This document shows positions 8,241 to 21,172 of a stretch of DNA of 64,000 bases, one piece after another. A model generated the notes under the pieces. The model had not been told where the DNA came from and ran no database searches. It was given only the letters and a program-made list of their open reading frames with translations. The DNA is from Bacillota bacterium (lineage in GTDB: Bacteria > Bacillota > SHA-98 > Ch115), in assembly GCA_013178415.1 (NCBI GenBank), contig JABLXA010000018.1, positions 47,497 through 111,496 of the forward strand, written 5' to 3'. Made by a program: the position numbers and the translations under genes. Each line of letters starts with the position of its first letter. Within the stretch, counting starts at the first letter, position 1.

Positions 8241-9440
8241 TCAAAGGTCGATCTTTCCAAGAATGACTCTATCACGCGCTCCTGTAGCTGATGGAACATT
8301 CGACGGAAGCCCGCAGAGCGTCTCATTTGCAAGTATTGCAAAGGCGATTGCTTCCTTCGCGTCACTCGATATTCCAAAATCCTCATGAGTCAAAACAGGA
8401 ATCGGGGCCAGACGTTTCCTCAACATCGTCGTAAGGGAAGGGTTGTAACTCCCGCCTCCCCCAAGGATCACTTCATCCACCCGATAGCGGGGAAAGATGA
8501 ATTTCTCATAATTGGAGACTATTGATTCCGCGGTGAAGGCTGTGACTGTCGCCACTAGGTCCTCATCAGAAAGCCCGATGACCTTCCCTTCATGGAAAAC
8601 CTTTTGCGCGAAGTCGATTCCAAATTCCTCCCTCCCGGTAGTCTTCGGGGGGTGTCTTGAAATGAATGGATGCCGCATCAAACGTTCAAGAAGGGTGTCT
8701 GAAACTCTGCCAGCAGCGGCAAGCCGACCATCCACATCGAAATTCAACCGGCCTCCGGTGGCTATACTTACAATCCCGTCTATAAGCATATTCCCAGGCC
8801 CAGTATCAAATGCTATGATGTCTTCAAAGCGTACGCAGCCCCCGACCAGGGTAAGATTGGCTATCCCACCTATATTCTGGATCAGCCTTGTGCGGTTAGA
8901 GGAGGCCCCGAACAGCACATAATCTGCATACGCCACCAGGGGAGCCCCCTGCCCGCCGCAAGCCATGTCCCTCGCTCGAAAATCAGATACGGTGATGAGC
9001 CCTGTACGCTGCGCTATGACAGCTGATTCACCGATCTGAAGGGTCGAGCGGATCTTATACCCTCCATCATCTACTGGGTTCGGCATATGGTAAATAGTCT
9101 GGCCATGAGAGCCGACAGCATCCACATCTTCTGGCGTTAACCCGGCCTTCTCGATAATGCGAAGGGCGGCTTCGGCGAACAATTCCCCGAGATAGAAATT
9201 CATGTGGCAGATTTTGTCTACGGTAGATGTCCGTGGATGGAAGAGCTCAAAGATCTTCTCTCGGACAACGGGGTCATATTTATAATTCTCAAAGGCCAGA
9301 CATTGGATCCTCGTCTTCTCGCCACTGCCCTCGACCTCCACCAATGCTGCGTCGATCCCGTCACATGAGGTCCCGGACATAAGGCCCACTATCCGTCGTC
9401 GTTTTTTGTTCTGGATATCATTCAAGGTTTTGGCCTTCAT
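8241..9440 (-). CDS. anmK: Anhydro-N-acetylmuramic acid kinase
   Basis: 399 residues, near the family norm of about 370-390. It phosphorylates and opens 1,6-anhydro-MurNAc to MurNAc-6-phosphate in peptidoglycan recycling. Visible: N-terminal phosphate loop GLMSGTSCDGIDAALVEV, catalytic-site stretch DFRARDMACGGQGAPLVAY, IGGIANLT, and DTGPGNMLIDG of the actin-like fold. The start ATG overlaps the stop of the upstream serine hydrolase gene (ATGA), which implies translational coupling; the MFS gene follows. There is no murQ (etherase) in the window. Confidence 0.95.
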   Translation of the reverse strand: MKAKTLNDIQNKKRRRIVGLMSGTSCDGIDAALVEVEGSGEKTRIQCLAFENYKYDPVVREKIFELFHPRTSTVDKICHMNFYLGELFAEAALRIIEKAGLTPEDVDAVGSHGQTIYHMPNPVDDGGYKIRSTLQIGESAVIAQRTGLITVSDFRARDMACGGQGAPLVAYADYVLFGASSNRTRLIQNIGGIANLTLVGGCVRFEDIIAFDTGPGNMLIDGIVSIATGGRLNFDVDGRLAAAGRVSDTLLERLMRHPFISRHPPKTTGREEFGIDFAQKVFHEGKVIGLSDEDLVATVTAFTAESIVSNYEKFIFPRYRVDEVILGGGGSYNPSLTTMLRKRLAPIPVLTHEDFGISSDAKEAIAFAILANETLCGLPSNVPSATGARDRVILGKIDL

Positions 9441-10624
9441 GGCTCGATCGCCGCCACTACCGCGTTTACAAATCGCGGCCGCAATTCCATCAGTCTCTCA
9501 TTTGTCCTTGATGGATGCACTCTATTCGTCAGGAGAATGACGATAAGGTCAAGTACCGGATCTATCCAGAGGCCGGTCCCTGTAAATCCCGTGTGACCAT
9601 AGGCCTGAGCTGACATCAGATTGCCGAAAGAAGATGAGGCCCCCGGTGTCTTGAGCTGCCAGCCGATCCCCCGATTCTCGCCCAGGCCTATAGTGTGATT
9701 GTGTGTGGCAAGGGATATTGTGGAAGGGGAAAAAATCATCTTTCCATCCATGGCCCCGGAATTCCGATACATCAAGGCGAAACGCCCGATGTCCGCAGCG
9801 GTGCTGAATAATCCCGCATTTCCGCTGATGCCACCCATGGCAAGCGCGTTCTCATCGTGGACAGCGCCACAAGCGATGCCATTCGAGCTGTGGCGATCGA
9901 GGAATTTGCCACTGCGCTTCATCCATTCCAGGATTCCCGCACCATTGCTGCCCCCACCACGCTTTTCCGTCGGGGCAATCCGGCTTCTATCATGGCACTC
10001 CTCCACTGTGAAAAATCCCGTCTCCGTCATGCCTAGCGGCTCGAATACTTCCTGGCGGACGAAGGTCCCAAGATCGCTCCCGGTCACCTTCTCAATTATG
10101 AGACCCAAAATGATAAATCCCATACAGCTGTATAAGACCCTCTCGCCGGGACGATGAATAAGGTGCAGTGAGAAAAGAGATCTCACCGCATCTTCTCTCG
10201 TGCTACCATGTAAGTAGATAGCCACAGAAGCCGGCAGCCCTGAAGTGTGGGTCAAAAGGTGGAAAAGGGTAATGCAATCTTTCATGGGGGCATCGAATTC
10301 CGGAAGATATTTGGAAACGGGATCCTCCAATAGCACCTCACCCATCTCCAAAAGCCGCAAGAAGGCGGAAGTCGTGGCAACGGGCTTGGTAATGGAAGCC
10401 ATGTCGAAGATGGTGTCAACGGTCATGGGCACTTTTTCAGGCTCGAGAGATCTATACCCGCATGCCTCATAAGCGACGGGCAGGCCCCGGCGGATTATAA
10501 GCGTAACTGCCCCAGGATATGCAAATTTCTCCGTTCTGTCGGCAGCATTCCTCCTGATGAGTTCCAGGGCTCTCTCCAAACGATCAGCGTCCATGCCCGC
10601 CTCTTGAGGATCGAAAATTCTCAT
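9437..10624 (-). CDS. Beta-lactamase-family serine hydrolase
   Basis: About 395 residues from ATG 10624 (MRIFDPQEAG); the frame stays open to 10708 but the extra 28 residues look unrelated to the family. Class C beta-lactamase/esterase fold: catalytic SxxK as SITK within FDMASITKPVATT, second motif YSC replacing the usual YxN within VLYSCMGFIILG, and HTG within GHTGFTGTG as the third motif. No signal peptide, so probably cytoplasmic. Coupled by a 4-base overlap to anmK, it may act in cell-wall turnover, for example on a muropeptide or aminosugar conjugate; the substrate is not visible. Related proteins include EstB-type esterases and the NamZ neighbourhood hydrolases. Confidence 0.82.
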   Translation of the reverse strand: MRIFDPQEAGMDADRLERALELIRRNAADRTEKFAYPGAVTLIIRRGLPVAYEACGYRSLEPEKVPMTVDTIFDMASITKPVATTSAFLRLLEMGEVLLEDPVSKYLPEFDAPMKDCITLFHLLTHTSGLPASVAIYLHGSTREDAVRSLFSLHLIHRPGERVLYSCMGFIILGLIIEKVTGSDLGTFVRQEVFEPLGMTETGFFTVEECHDRSRIAPTEKRGGGSNGAGILEWMKRSGKFLDRHSSNGIACGAVHDENALAMGGISGNAGLFSTAADIGRFALMYRNSGAMDGKMIFSPSTISLATHNHTIGLGENRGIGWQLKTPGASSSFGNLMSAQAYGHTGFTGTGLWIDPVLDLIVILLTNRVHPSRTNERLMELRPRFVNAVVAAIEP

Positions 10625-10832
10625 ATCCAACCGACGCGGTATCCCCCCGAATTCCTTATGGCAGGCGCCGGTCTGTTTTTCAGCCCATCGCAACCGGGCG
10701 CCCACCATCAGCGAAGGGCAGAAATGCGTCTGTCCCCCCTTTTCGCCAGGTTCGAGATCCTCCTTGTGCGAGCCATCACCAGCGGCGCAAGGTGCCTCGA
10801 GCCGCGTTGAGATTTAAGACATCGTATCTATT

Positions 10833-11213
10833 CTATGAGTCAGATTCAGTCTGCTTAAGGTATTCCTCACGCGAAACGAGCTCACCATTGGTGATATTGG
10901 CCCCAACTACACGATATGCACAATCGAATTCAACAAAGAGATCCATCCTATTGAAACATTTTGTGCTCTTGCCCATGACTTCCTTATGGACAAAGAACAC
11001 CGCGCCCGGGGCTGAACATACATTGTCGCAATCCCTCTGAATCTCATCTGTCTTACGCAGCCTCAACGGCACTATCTCCCCACACTTCTTACATTTGACA
11101 TAGATCCAGACCGCATTGCGATCATTCGCTACAGCCAGACCCTTTCCTGATTCCGCAGGCTTACTCGATGCGGAACTGAATAGCTTTGCAAAGATTCCCA
11201 CAGTCCTCACCAA
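10833..11213 (-). CDS. Small zinc-ribbon protein of unknown function
   Basis: 126 residues. A CKKCG knuckle near residue 40 is followed by RDCDNVC about 20 residues on, which would complete a four-cysteine metal site; the centre reads like a conserved bacterial zinc-ribbon protein of about 100-130 residues. The N-terminal 30 residues are low in conservation features, and the C-terminus ends in REEYLKQTESDS. It is alone between the serine hydrolase (upstream end, same strand) and divergent proS. A nucleic-acid or protein-binding role is possible but I cannot assign one. Confidence 0.6.
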   Translation of the reverse strand: MVRTVGIFAKLFSSASSKPAESGKGLAVANDRNAVWIYVKCKKCGEIVPLRLRKTDEIQRDCDNVCSAPGAVFFVHKEVMGKSTKCFNRMDLFVEFDCAYRVVGANITNGELVSREEYLKQTESDS

Positions 11214-11386
11214 CCTCCAAAAATCGGTGATTTTACATCAAACCTCAGCCGCCTCGTCTTCCGGCGGTATATCCAGTCCGCCATGCATGGGATCCGACTC
11301 CGTCCCGGCCAGGTCCTGGCAGCAGCAGAGGCATGAATTCTTATACCCGGGGTGATAGTTACATTGAAATTTCATGTTCTACATGA

Positions 11387-12949
<1,563 letters not shown>

Positions 12950-12987
12950 TTGCGAATAGCAGAGGGACCTGGCTGAGCGCCATCGCC

Positions 12988-13761
12988 TTATAAGATGGAC
13001 TGAATAAAGCTTCTAGCCTCAGGAGTCCGGGGATTTTTGAACATTTCCTGCGGGGTCGCTTCTTCCAAGATACGCCCCTCATGCACGAAAAGCGCCCGAT
13101 CCCCGACTCTCTGGGCAAAGCCCATTTCATGTGTCACGACAACCATGGTCATGCCTCTCTCAGCGAGCGCCTCCATAGCCCGGAGAACCTCGCCAATGAG
13201 TTCGGGATCCAATGCTGAGGTTGGTTCATCAAAAAGCATCAGTTTGGGGTCCATGGCAAGCGCACGGGCGATTGCCACCCTCTGCTGCTGCCCGCCGGAT
13301 AATTGATCCGGATATGCATGGGCTCGGGCACCAAGGCCTACCTGATCCAGAGCCGCTTTTCCAATGTGCTCGGCCTCACCCGGATTCATATGCTTTACAA
13401 CCCTAAGGGCCAGAGTGACATTGTCAAGGGCTGTCAGGTGCGGGAATAGATTAAAATGCTGGAAGACGAAACCCATATTTTCCCGAAGCCTTTGAAGATT
13501 GGTCCTTACCGGGTCTATCTTCTTACCTTCAAACCAGATTTCGCCACTGTCTATTGTCTCGAGGTAGTTCAGACATCTGAGTAATGTGCTCTTCCCCGAT
13601 CCGCTCCTTCCCAGGATGACCACAACTTCTCCACTATAGACAGTAAAGCTTATATCTTTTAAAATATGCAGCGTCCCCAAACGCTTGTTGATATTTACCG
13701 CTCGCAAGATCTCAGGTCGGGATATCTCCCGCGCTGCGGCCGCTCCGGGCCCTCTATTCAT
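12988..13761 (-). CDS. Polar amino acid ABC transporter ATP-binding protein, GlnQ/HisP type
   Basis: About 257 residues from ATG 13761 (MNRGPG), preceded by AAAGGG at suitable distance and overlapping the previous stop by 8 bases; longer starts would sit deep in the phosphatase gene. Motifs: Walker A GRSGSGKST, Q loop FVFQHFNLFPHLTALDNV, signature [16 protein letters not shown], Walker B LMLFDEPTSALDPE, H-loop VVVTHEMGFAQ. These are diagnostic for the polar amino acid uptake subfamily. No binding protein or permease is beside it, so the partner genes are elsewhere; the substrate is unknown. It belongs to an operon-like run tmk, HAD phosphatase, ATPase. Confidence 0.9.
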   Translation of the reverse strand: MNRGPGAAAAREISRPEILRAVNINKRLGTLHILKDISFTVYSGEVVVILGRSGSGKSTLLRCLNYLETIDSGEIWFEGKKIDPVRTNLQRLRENMGFVFQHFNLFPHLTALDNVTLALRVVKHMNPGEAEHIGKAALDQVGLGARAHAYPDQLSGGQQQRVAIARALAMDPKLMLFDEPTSALDPELIGEVLRAMEALAERGMTMVVVTHEMGFAQRVGDRALFVHEGRILEEATPQEMFKNPRTPEARSFIQSIL

Positions 13762-14482
13762 TGGAAGCAACCCTTTCTCTTTCATAAATATCTGCATGCT
13801 CAAGGACAAGATCTACAAGCTCTCCAATTTCCGGTAGAATCATTGTCGCTCCTCGTAATTTATCACTATATGTTGAATCTCTTTCACCATTTAAAAGAAT
13901 GAAGACTTCAAGTCCGGCATCCCTGCCAGCCAAGATATCCACCACTGAATCGCCCACATATATTGTATCCTCAGGCGTACCTCCAAGATCGCTGAGAGCC
14001 TGGAGGATCATCGCGGGGTCGGGCTTAGGCGCAGGAACGCAATCAGCACCCACTATCACCGAAAAATGATATCGGATGTCAAGCGCATCGAGGAGATTGA
14101 TCGAGGAATACCTGGGCTTGTTGGAGGCGATGGCACATTTCAGGCCGGCCTCCCTAAGTCGCCTGAGCGCCTCTGGTACTCCGGGAAAGACCGCGGTATT
14201 CTTGCATTGTACATTATTATAATAATCGCGATAGGCAATTACCACTCGCTCCATGTCCTCTTCTCGCACGCGACCATCAAGGAAGCGGTGCAAAGGATAC
14301 CCCAGCAGGTGTCTTACATCATTTTCGGAAAATGGCTCATATCCAGCGCTGAGCAATGCATAATTGAGAGCTCTCAGGATCCCAGGATTCGAATCCACAA
14401 GAGTCCCATCAAGATCAAAGATGATATTCTTCAATCGTGCAAGTCGACTATACCTAAATAGTCCTACAGAATCTCTCGCCAT
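13754..14482 (-). CDS. HAD-superfamily phosphatase, phosphoglycolate/pyrophosphatase (Gph/PpaX) type
   Basis: About 242 residues from ATG 14482, which has GAGGAG 9 bases upstream and lies just after the tmk stop. HAD motif I DLDGTLVDS, cap domain of helices about 35-100, motif II ASNKPR, motif III with APKPDP, and motif IV VGDSVVDILAGRDAG, all intact, so it should be an active Mg-dependent phosphatase. Members of this clade act on phosphoglycolate or, as PpaX, on pyrophosphate from HPr kinase; sequence alone does not decide. Operon with tmk upstream and the ABC ATPase downstream. Confidence 0.88.
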   Translation of the reverse strand: MARDSVGLFRYSRLARLKNIIFDLDGTLVDSNPGILRALNYALLSAGYEPFSENDVRHLLGYPLHRFLDGRVREEDMERVVIAYRDYYNNVQCKNTAVFPGVPEALRRLREAGLKCAIASNKPRYSSINLLDALDIRYHFSVIVGADCVPAPKPDPAMILQALSDLGGTPEDTIYVGDSVVDILAGRDAGLEVFILLNGERDSTYSDKLRGATMILPEIGELVDLVLEHADIYERERVASNE

Positions 14483-14495
14483 CGCCGGTTGCTCC

Positions 14496-15239
14496 TCATC
14501 CTTCATCGGACGCATTTCCCTCTGGCTGGCCATTCTCAACGAACCCCATGGGAAGCGGTTGCCCCGAATCTCTGGCCCTGTTTCGCGCGCCCCTAGTCTG
14601 CCCCAGTAAGGGTTTTACCAGATTTACCACATCCCTGTGGATATCCTTTAATGGACGGTTTCCATCTATAATCTCTATGTTATGACCCTCTCGCTGCAAG
14701 ATCTTTATGATTCTTAGGTAATTCTGATCAACCTGTTCGAGTTTTGACGTCTCCTCATAAAGCTCCACATGCCACCTATCCTGAAGCCTCCGTTTTTCAG
14801 CCACCAGGGGAGGCACCCTGAGCATGATAGTCAAGTCTGGCATGATGCATCTTGAATTTATGGCCTTTATCCACTCATAGTCCACTGATAATGACTGGTA
14901 GGCAAATGATGACAGATAGTACCTGTCGCAGATGACGGTCACGCCATTTTCCAATTTGGGTAGGATATCAACCTCCAGATGATCTATCCTATCAGCGGCG
15001 AATAAAAGCGCGAGGCAGGCAGGATCAAGGCTCTGGAGCTTACCATCCTTAGTTGGAACACCAACTCTTTTGGCGAGAACCGTTCTGATGAGCCCCCCTA
15101 CCGGCCCATCTGTAGGTTCCTTGGTCAAGTGAACCGGCAGGCCGAGTTTCTTGATATATTCTTTTAACCTATATGTCTGAGTCGTGACCCCAGACCCATC
15201 AATGCCCTCAAAGACAATAAATCTACCCCGGATCACCAA
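14496..15239 (-). CDS. tmk: Thymidylate kinase family protein with altered P-loop
   Basis: 247 residues, 30-40 longer than typical dTMP kinases. Start TTG 15239 has GAGGGGG 5 bases upstream. The fold is clear: FEGIDGSGVTTQ P-loop, KEPTDGPVGG, CDRYYLSSFAYQS (the DR(Y/H) motif), LRVPPLVAEKRR and a C-terminal helical part. The P-loop Lys of GxxGxGK[ST] is replaced by Val18 (codon GTC), which should impair phosphate binding unless another residue substitutes. The C-terminal 35 residues are polar and probably disordered. It heads the tmk, HAD phosphatase, ABC ATPase run. It may be a second, divergent thymidylate kinase paralogue, the main one being elsewhere. Confidence 0.85.
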   Translation of the reverse strand: MVIRGRFIVFEGIDGSGVTTQTYRLKEYIKKLGLPVHLTKEPTDGPVGGLIRTVLAKRVGVPTKDGKLQSLDPACLALLFAADRIDHLEVDILPKLENGVTVICDRYYLSSFAYQSLSVDYEWIKAINSRCIMPDLTIMLRVPPLVAEKRRLQDRWHVELYEETSKLEQVDQNYLRIIKILQREGHNIEIIDGNRPLKDIHRDVVNLVKPLLGQTRGARNRARDSGQPLPMGFVENGQPEGNASDEG

Positions 15240-15394
15240 GGTCGCCCCCTCACTGAAAATCCTGTTGGGATTGCGACTAACTAGTCAGTTAATGCCAAAA
15301 TGGCCAGGCTGTCACACTCCCTATTATACCGCAAGGGCCCCTTGGATCAACCCCGGACCTCGCCTCAGGCCATCTCTGGCGGTTAGAATTATCC

Positions 15395-15865
15395 TTACTC
15401 TATGCTTCGAGGGTATTCGGATTCAGAAACACCTTTGCCGGGACCATTTTTCCGATCAGAAGCGACCTTGAGCCTGGTCATCGCCCTTTGTAGGCGGGCA
15501 CGGGCGCGGATCAGGGAAACATGTTCCGTGCTCTTTGCCAAGATCTCTTCAGCACGGCGCTTTGACTCCAATGCTCTTTCCACATCAATCTCATATGGCA
15601 TCTCCGCGGCCTCGGCCAAGACGACCACCTTCGTCGGTGTTATCTCGAGAAAACCCTCACGCACCGCCATGCGGATCTCCTCATCCCCATCATAGATAGT
15701 CAAAACACCAGTCTCAAGGTTGGTGATAAGGGGCATGTGCCCCGGAAGAATACCAATATATCCATCCCATGAAGGCGCTATAATGCTGTCAACCCGGCGA
15801 GAAAACTCTATCCTATCGGGAGTGACCACATCGAGTTGTATCTTCCTTTTTCCTTCGCCACCCAA
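15395..15865 (-). CDS. atpC: ATP synthase epsilon subunit
   Basis: Start placed at TTG 15865 with GGAGG 8 bases upstream (a GTG at 15874 overlaps the binding site). About 156 residues: N-terminal beta-sandwich (LDVVTPDRIEF, PSWDGYIGILPGHMPLI, ITPTKVVVLAEAAE) and a C-terminal helical hairpin from about residue 95 that is longer than usual (R/A-rich, then a polar tail). Part of the F1 central stalk; last gene of the ATP synthase operon, following atpD by 21 bases. The 150 bases after it show no clear terminator. Confidence 0.95.
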   Translation of the reverse strand: MGGEGKRKIQLDVVTPDRIEFSRRVDSIIAPSWDGYIGILPGHMPLITNLETGVLTIYDGDEEIRMAVREGFLEITPTKVVVLAEAAEMPYEIDVERALESKRRAEEILAKSTEHVSLIRARARLQRAMTRLKVASDRKNGPGKGVSESEYPRSIE

Positions 15866-15886
15866 AGCGTCCACCTCCAGGGAGGG

Positions 15887-18306
<2,420 letters not shown>

Positions 18307-18309
18307 GGA

Positions 18310-20106
18310 TCAACTAGCCTTCTTCCGCCTCTCCCTCGCAAAACGCTCTCTTACTTTAGCCCCAAGATCCTTAATGAGTTGGGTTTCCTCGGGTGTGAGT
18401 CTATTCCCCTGTTTGATCTTCCTGATTAGCCCCGGGTAATCTTGGGATACCCCTCGTATCACCTCAAAACCAAATTCGTGGACGTCCTCGATAGCAAGTT
18501 GCTCTATCCCGGGAGAGGCCATAGCCCACAGAAAAATCACCTGGTCCTCCATAGCCATGGGATGGTATTGCTTCTGTTTGAGCGCCTCCATGAGTCTCTC
18601 ACCGCGAGCCAGTTGGAGTTTTGTGGCCCTATCTAGGTCGGCTCCAAACTGGGCGAATGCAGCGTGCTCCCGATATTGGGCAAGCTCGAGTCTAAGCGGC
18701 CCTGCGACCTGCTTCATTGCCGGGAGCTGGGCATCGCCACCAACCCTGGACACAGAGAGGGCCACGTTCACTGCAGGCCTCACGCCGGCGAAAAAGAGAT
18801 CTGCCTCGGTGAAGATCTGGCCGTCGGTTATAGAAATCACATTGGTTGGGATGTATGCTGAAATATCCCCTGCAAGGGTCTCCACAATCGGGAGCGCCGT
18901 CATCGAACCGCCACCCAGGTCGGATGTAAGCTTTCCCGCCCGCTCAAGGAGACGTCCGTGAACATAGAATATGTCGCCAGGATAAGCCTCCCTTCCTGGA
19001 GGCCGCCTGAGAAGCAATGAAAGCTCTCTATGCGCTACGGCATGTTTCGAAAGATCATCATAGACGATGAGCACATCCTTGCCCGAATACATGAACTCCT
19101 CCGCCATCGCGCATCCCGCATATGGCGCAATATATCTCAAGGGTGTAGGATCGCTGGAGGAGGCGACCACTACCAGGGTATAATCCATGGCGCCCTTATC
19201 TTGCAGAGTCTTGATCAATTGGGCGATGGTCGATGCCTTCTGCCCAATGGCTACATAAACGCAGATGACTCCCTTATCCCGCTGGTTTATAATGGCATCA
19301 ATGGCGATGGCTGTCTTCCCGGTCTGCCGGTCACCTATGATCAATTCCCGCTGACCCCGGCCAATAGGGATAAGGGCATCGATGACCCTTAGGCCCGTCT
19401 CCAGGGGGACCCTGACCGGCTCCCTTTCGATAACACCCGGAGCATGCGATTCCACAGGCCGTCTGCGGGCGGTCTTTATGGCCCCCTTTCCGTCGAGTGG
19501 TTCACCAAGGGGGTTTACTACCCTCCCTATGAGCTCAGGCCCGACCGGGACATCAATTACTCTACCGGTGCATCTCACCATATCTCCTTCGCCCACTTCA
19601 TCCCATGGGCCGAGAAGTATGCACCCAGCTTCCCTCTCGTCGAGATCGAGCACTTCAGCAGGGATACCCTGCCCGATGAATACTTTTTCACCTATGAGAG
19701 CGTCGCTAAGCCCGCTGACCCTGGCTACCCCATCACCTACCGAGGAGACGAGGCCCACTTCCTCCCGAATGGGCGCTAGATCCAGCGAGGATAAGACCGC
19801 CTTGAGTCGATTCACAATTACACTGGCATCTGCATTCTCTTGCCATTCCGGGATTTCAGCGGCCCTGAGGGAACTATCAATATATTCGAGACGGCCCCGC
19901 GTGCTGGCATCGATCAATTGGTCACCCACCAGGATACATATACCGCCAAGAATGTGAGGATCGACCTCAATGGAAATGTCGATCTCCTCACCAAATTCCC
20001 GCCTGAGGGTCTTTTTGATATACTCCTCGAGGGCTGCAGAGATCTTTGTGCAAACCTTGACTTTGACCGGCCTTGCCATCCTAGGGGCGCCCAAATTGTT
20101 CATCAT
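18310..20106 (-). CDS. atpA: ATP synthase delta(C-terminal)-alpha fusion subunit
   Basis: 598 residues against about 505 for alpha alone. Residues about 95-598 are a complete alpha: [20 protein letters not shown], Walker [68 protein letters not shown] with the Arg finger. Residues about 12-85 match the C-terminal domain of the delta (OSCP) subunit: [19 protein letters not shown], then [16 protein letters not shown] and [13 protein letters not shown], the delta signature. The delta N-terminal six-helix domain, which normally clasps alpha, is missing, and no atpH lies between atpF and this gene. The start ATG overlaps the atpF stop. The frame is continuous through the junction. The fusion would place the b-binding part of delta directly on one or all alpha chains. 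Confidence 0.93.
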   Translation of the reverse strand: MMNNLGAPRMARPVKVKVCTKISAALEEYIKKTLRREFGEEIDISIEVDPHILGGICILVGDQLIDASTRGRLEYIDSSLRAAEIPEWQENADASVIVNRLKAVLSSLDLAPIREEVGLVSSVGDGVARVSGLSDALIGEKVFIGQGIPAEVLDLDEREAGCILLGPWDEVGEGDMVRCTGRVIDVPVGPELIGRVVNPLGEPLDGKGAIKTARRRPVESHAPGVIEREPVRVPLETGLRVIDALIPIGRGQRELIIGDRQTGKTAIAIDAIINQRDKGVICVYVAIGQKASTIAQLIKTLQDKGAMDYTLVVVASSSDPTPLRYIAPYAGCAMAEEFMYSGKDVLIVYDDLSKHAVAHRELSLLLRRPPGREAYPGDIFYVHGRLLERAGKLTSDLGGGSMTALPIVETLAGDISAYIPTNVISITDGQIFTEADLFFAGVRPAVNVALSVSRVGGDAQLPAMKQVAGPLRLELAQYREHAAFAQFGADLDRATKLQLARGERLMEALKQKQYHPMAMEDQVIFLWAMASPGIEQLAIEDVHEFGFEVIRGVSQDYPGLIRKIKQGNRLTPEETQLIKDLGAKVRERFARERRKKAS

Positions 20107-20606
20107 CGGGTAACACCACCAGCATCAACTATCTTGTCCAGGGCACGCCTGATCTGTTCTTCATAATCCTGGCCCGGTCTATCCTCGAGCACCTTTAGGC
20201 AGGCAGCCGTAGCAAGGTCAGCAATATCTTCCTTTAGCTTCATCCAAGCATCGCGTCGCAACCTGACGGCCTCATCCTGAGCGGCGCTCAGGATTCGACG
20301 AGCCTCTTCTTCGGCACCCTTTACGATGTCCTCGCGGGCCTTTTCACCTTGAAGGACAGCATCCTCCAGGCGGTCATGTATCTCCTTTTGGAGTTGGTCG
20401 AGTTTCTGCTGATATTCCTCCAGGAGCTTCTGTGCAGTGGAGCGGTCCTGCTCCGCCTTTGCCATATCATCCTGGATGCGTTGGGCGCGTTCAGCCATAA
20501 ACCTTGTGATCGGCTTATAAAGAATGGCCGTTAGAATCGCAGTCAGGAGCAGAAAATTAAATATTGTCGCTATAACTGTAAGGTTTAAATTGACCACGAC
20601 ATTCAC
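20103..20606 (-). CDS. atpF: ATP synthase b subunit
   Basis: 167 residues: one N-terminal membrane helix (about 8-28, [19 protein letters not shown]), then a long charged coiled coil ([23 protein letters not shown] onwards, rich in E/K/R/Q with right-handed 11-residue character) to about residue 145, and a C-terminal helix pair that would contact delta. Length is typical. It is followed at a 4-base overlap by the delta-alpha fusion, so no stalk gene is missing from the operon apart from free delta. Confidence 0.95.
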   Translation of the reverse strand: MNVVVNLNLTVIATIFNFLLLTAILTAILYKPITRFMAERAQRIQDDMAKAEQDRSTAQKLLEEYQQKLDQLQKEIHDRLEDAVLQGEKAREDIVKGAEEEARRILSAAQDEAVRLRRDAWMKLKEDIADLATAACLKVLEDRPGQDYEEQIRRALDKIVDAGGVTR

Positions 20607-20645
20607 TTCCCACCACGGTCAAGTCATCTGCGCATCGAATTGTTA

Positions 20646-20903
20646 TTACCCTAACAACGGATTTGCATAGAGCAATATCAATGCGACCACAAGCGCGATA
20701 ATAGGCGTGGCCTCCACAAGGCCTATTCCGATCAGCATAGTTGAGAATATGCTCGACTTGGCTTCTGGCTGCCGGGCAATGCCTTCCACGGCCTTGCCCG
20801 CCACCTGCGCGTCTCCGAATCCGGCTGCTATGGCAGCAACCGAGACTATCAGGCAGGCCGCTAGGATAGAGGCCAACTTTAGTATCACTGCACTTGTCAT
20901 CAT
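20646..20903 (-). CDS. atpE: ATP synthase c subunit
   Basis: 85 residues from ATG 20903, preceded by GGAGGGG 7 bases upstream (upstream in-frame sequence to 21032 is leader). Two-helix hairpin with the polar loop ARQPEAK. The ion-binding carboxylate is Glu64 in GLVEATPII. At the position of the Gln32 of sodium-type c subunits ([10 protein letters not shown] against GVGQGYAAGK) there is Asp31, a second carboxylate; Ser66 of the sodium signature is Ala65, and Tyr70 is Ile69, while the following Thr is kept. Ion specificity is therefore not decided by sequence. Downstream of atpB by 270 bases. Confidence 0.95.
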   Translation of the reverse strand: MMTSAVILKLASILAACLIVSVAAIAAGFGDAQVAGKAVEGIARQPEAKSSIFSTMLIGIGLVEATPIIALVVALILLYANPLLG

Positions 20904-21172
20904 GTGATTTCCCCTCCGATCTCTCCGGATCGCCGTCACCAGCACGAGGATGGCAAGATGCGACCCCTGACGCCATCCCAAGCCATACAACCATGGGATA
21001 TGGCGCCCCAAAACATAAGAGCCCTCACGCATAACTTATTAAAGCGAAGCCCAGGAGCATAAAGGGCTATATGTGCGTATACGCCTAACGCATATACACG
21101 CCAAAGATTATGACTCTTATCAGGGAAAATTGCAACCCCTCAGAATGGCAACACCTGGAATCCTGCAAGCTT

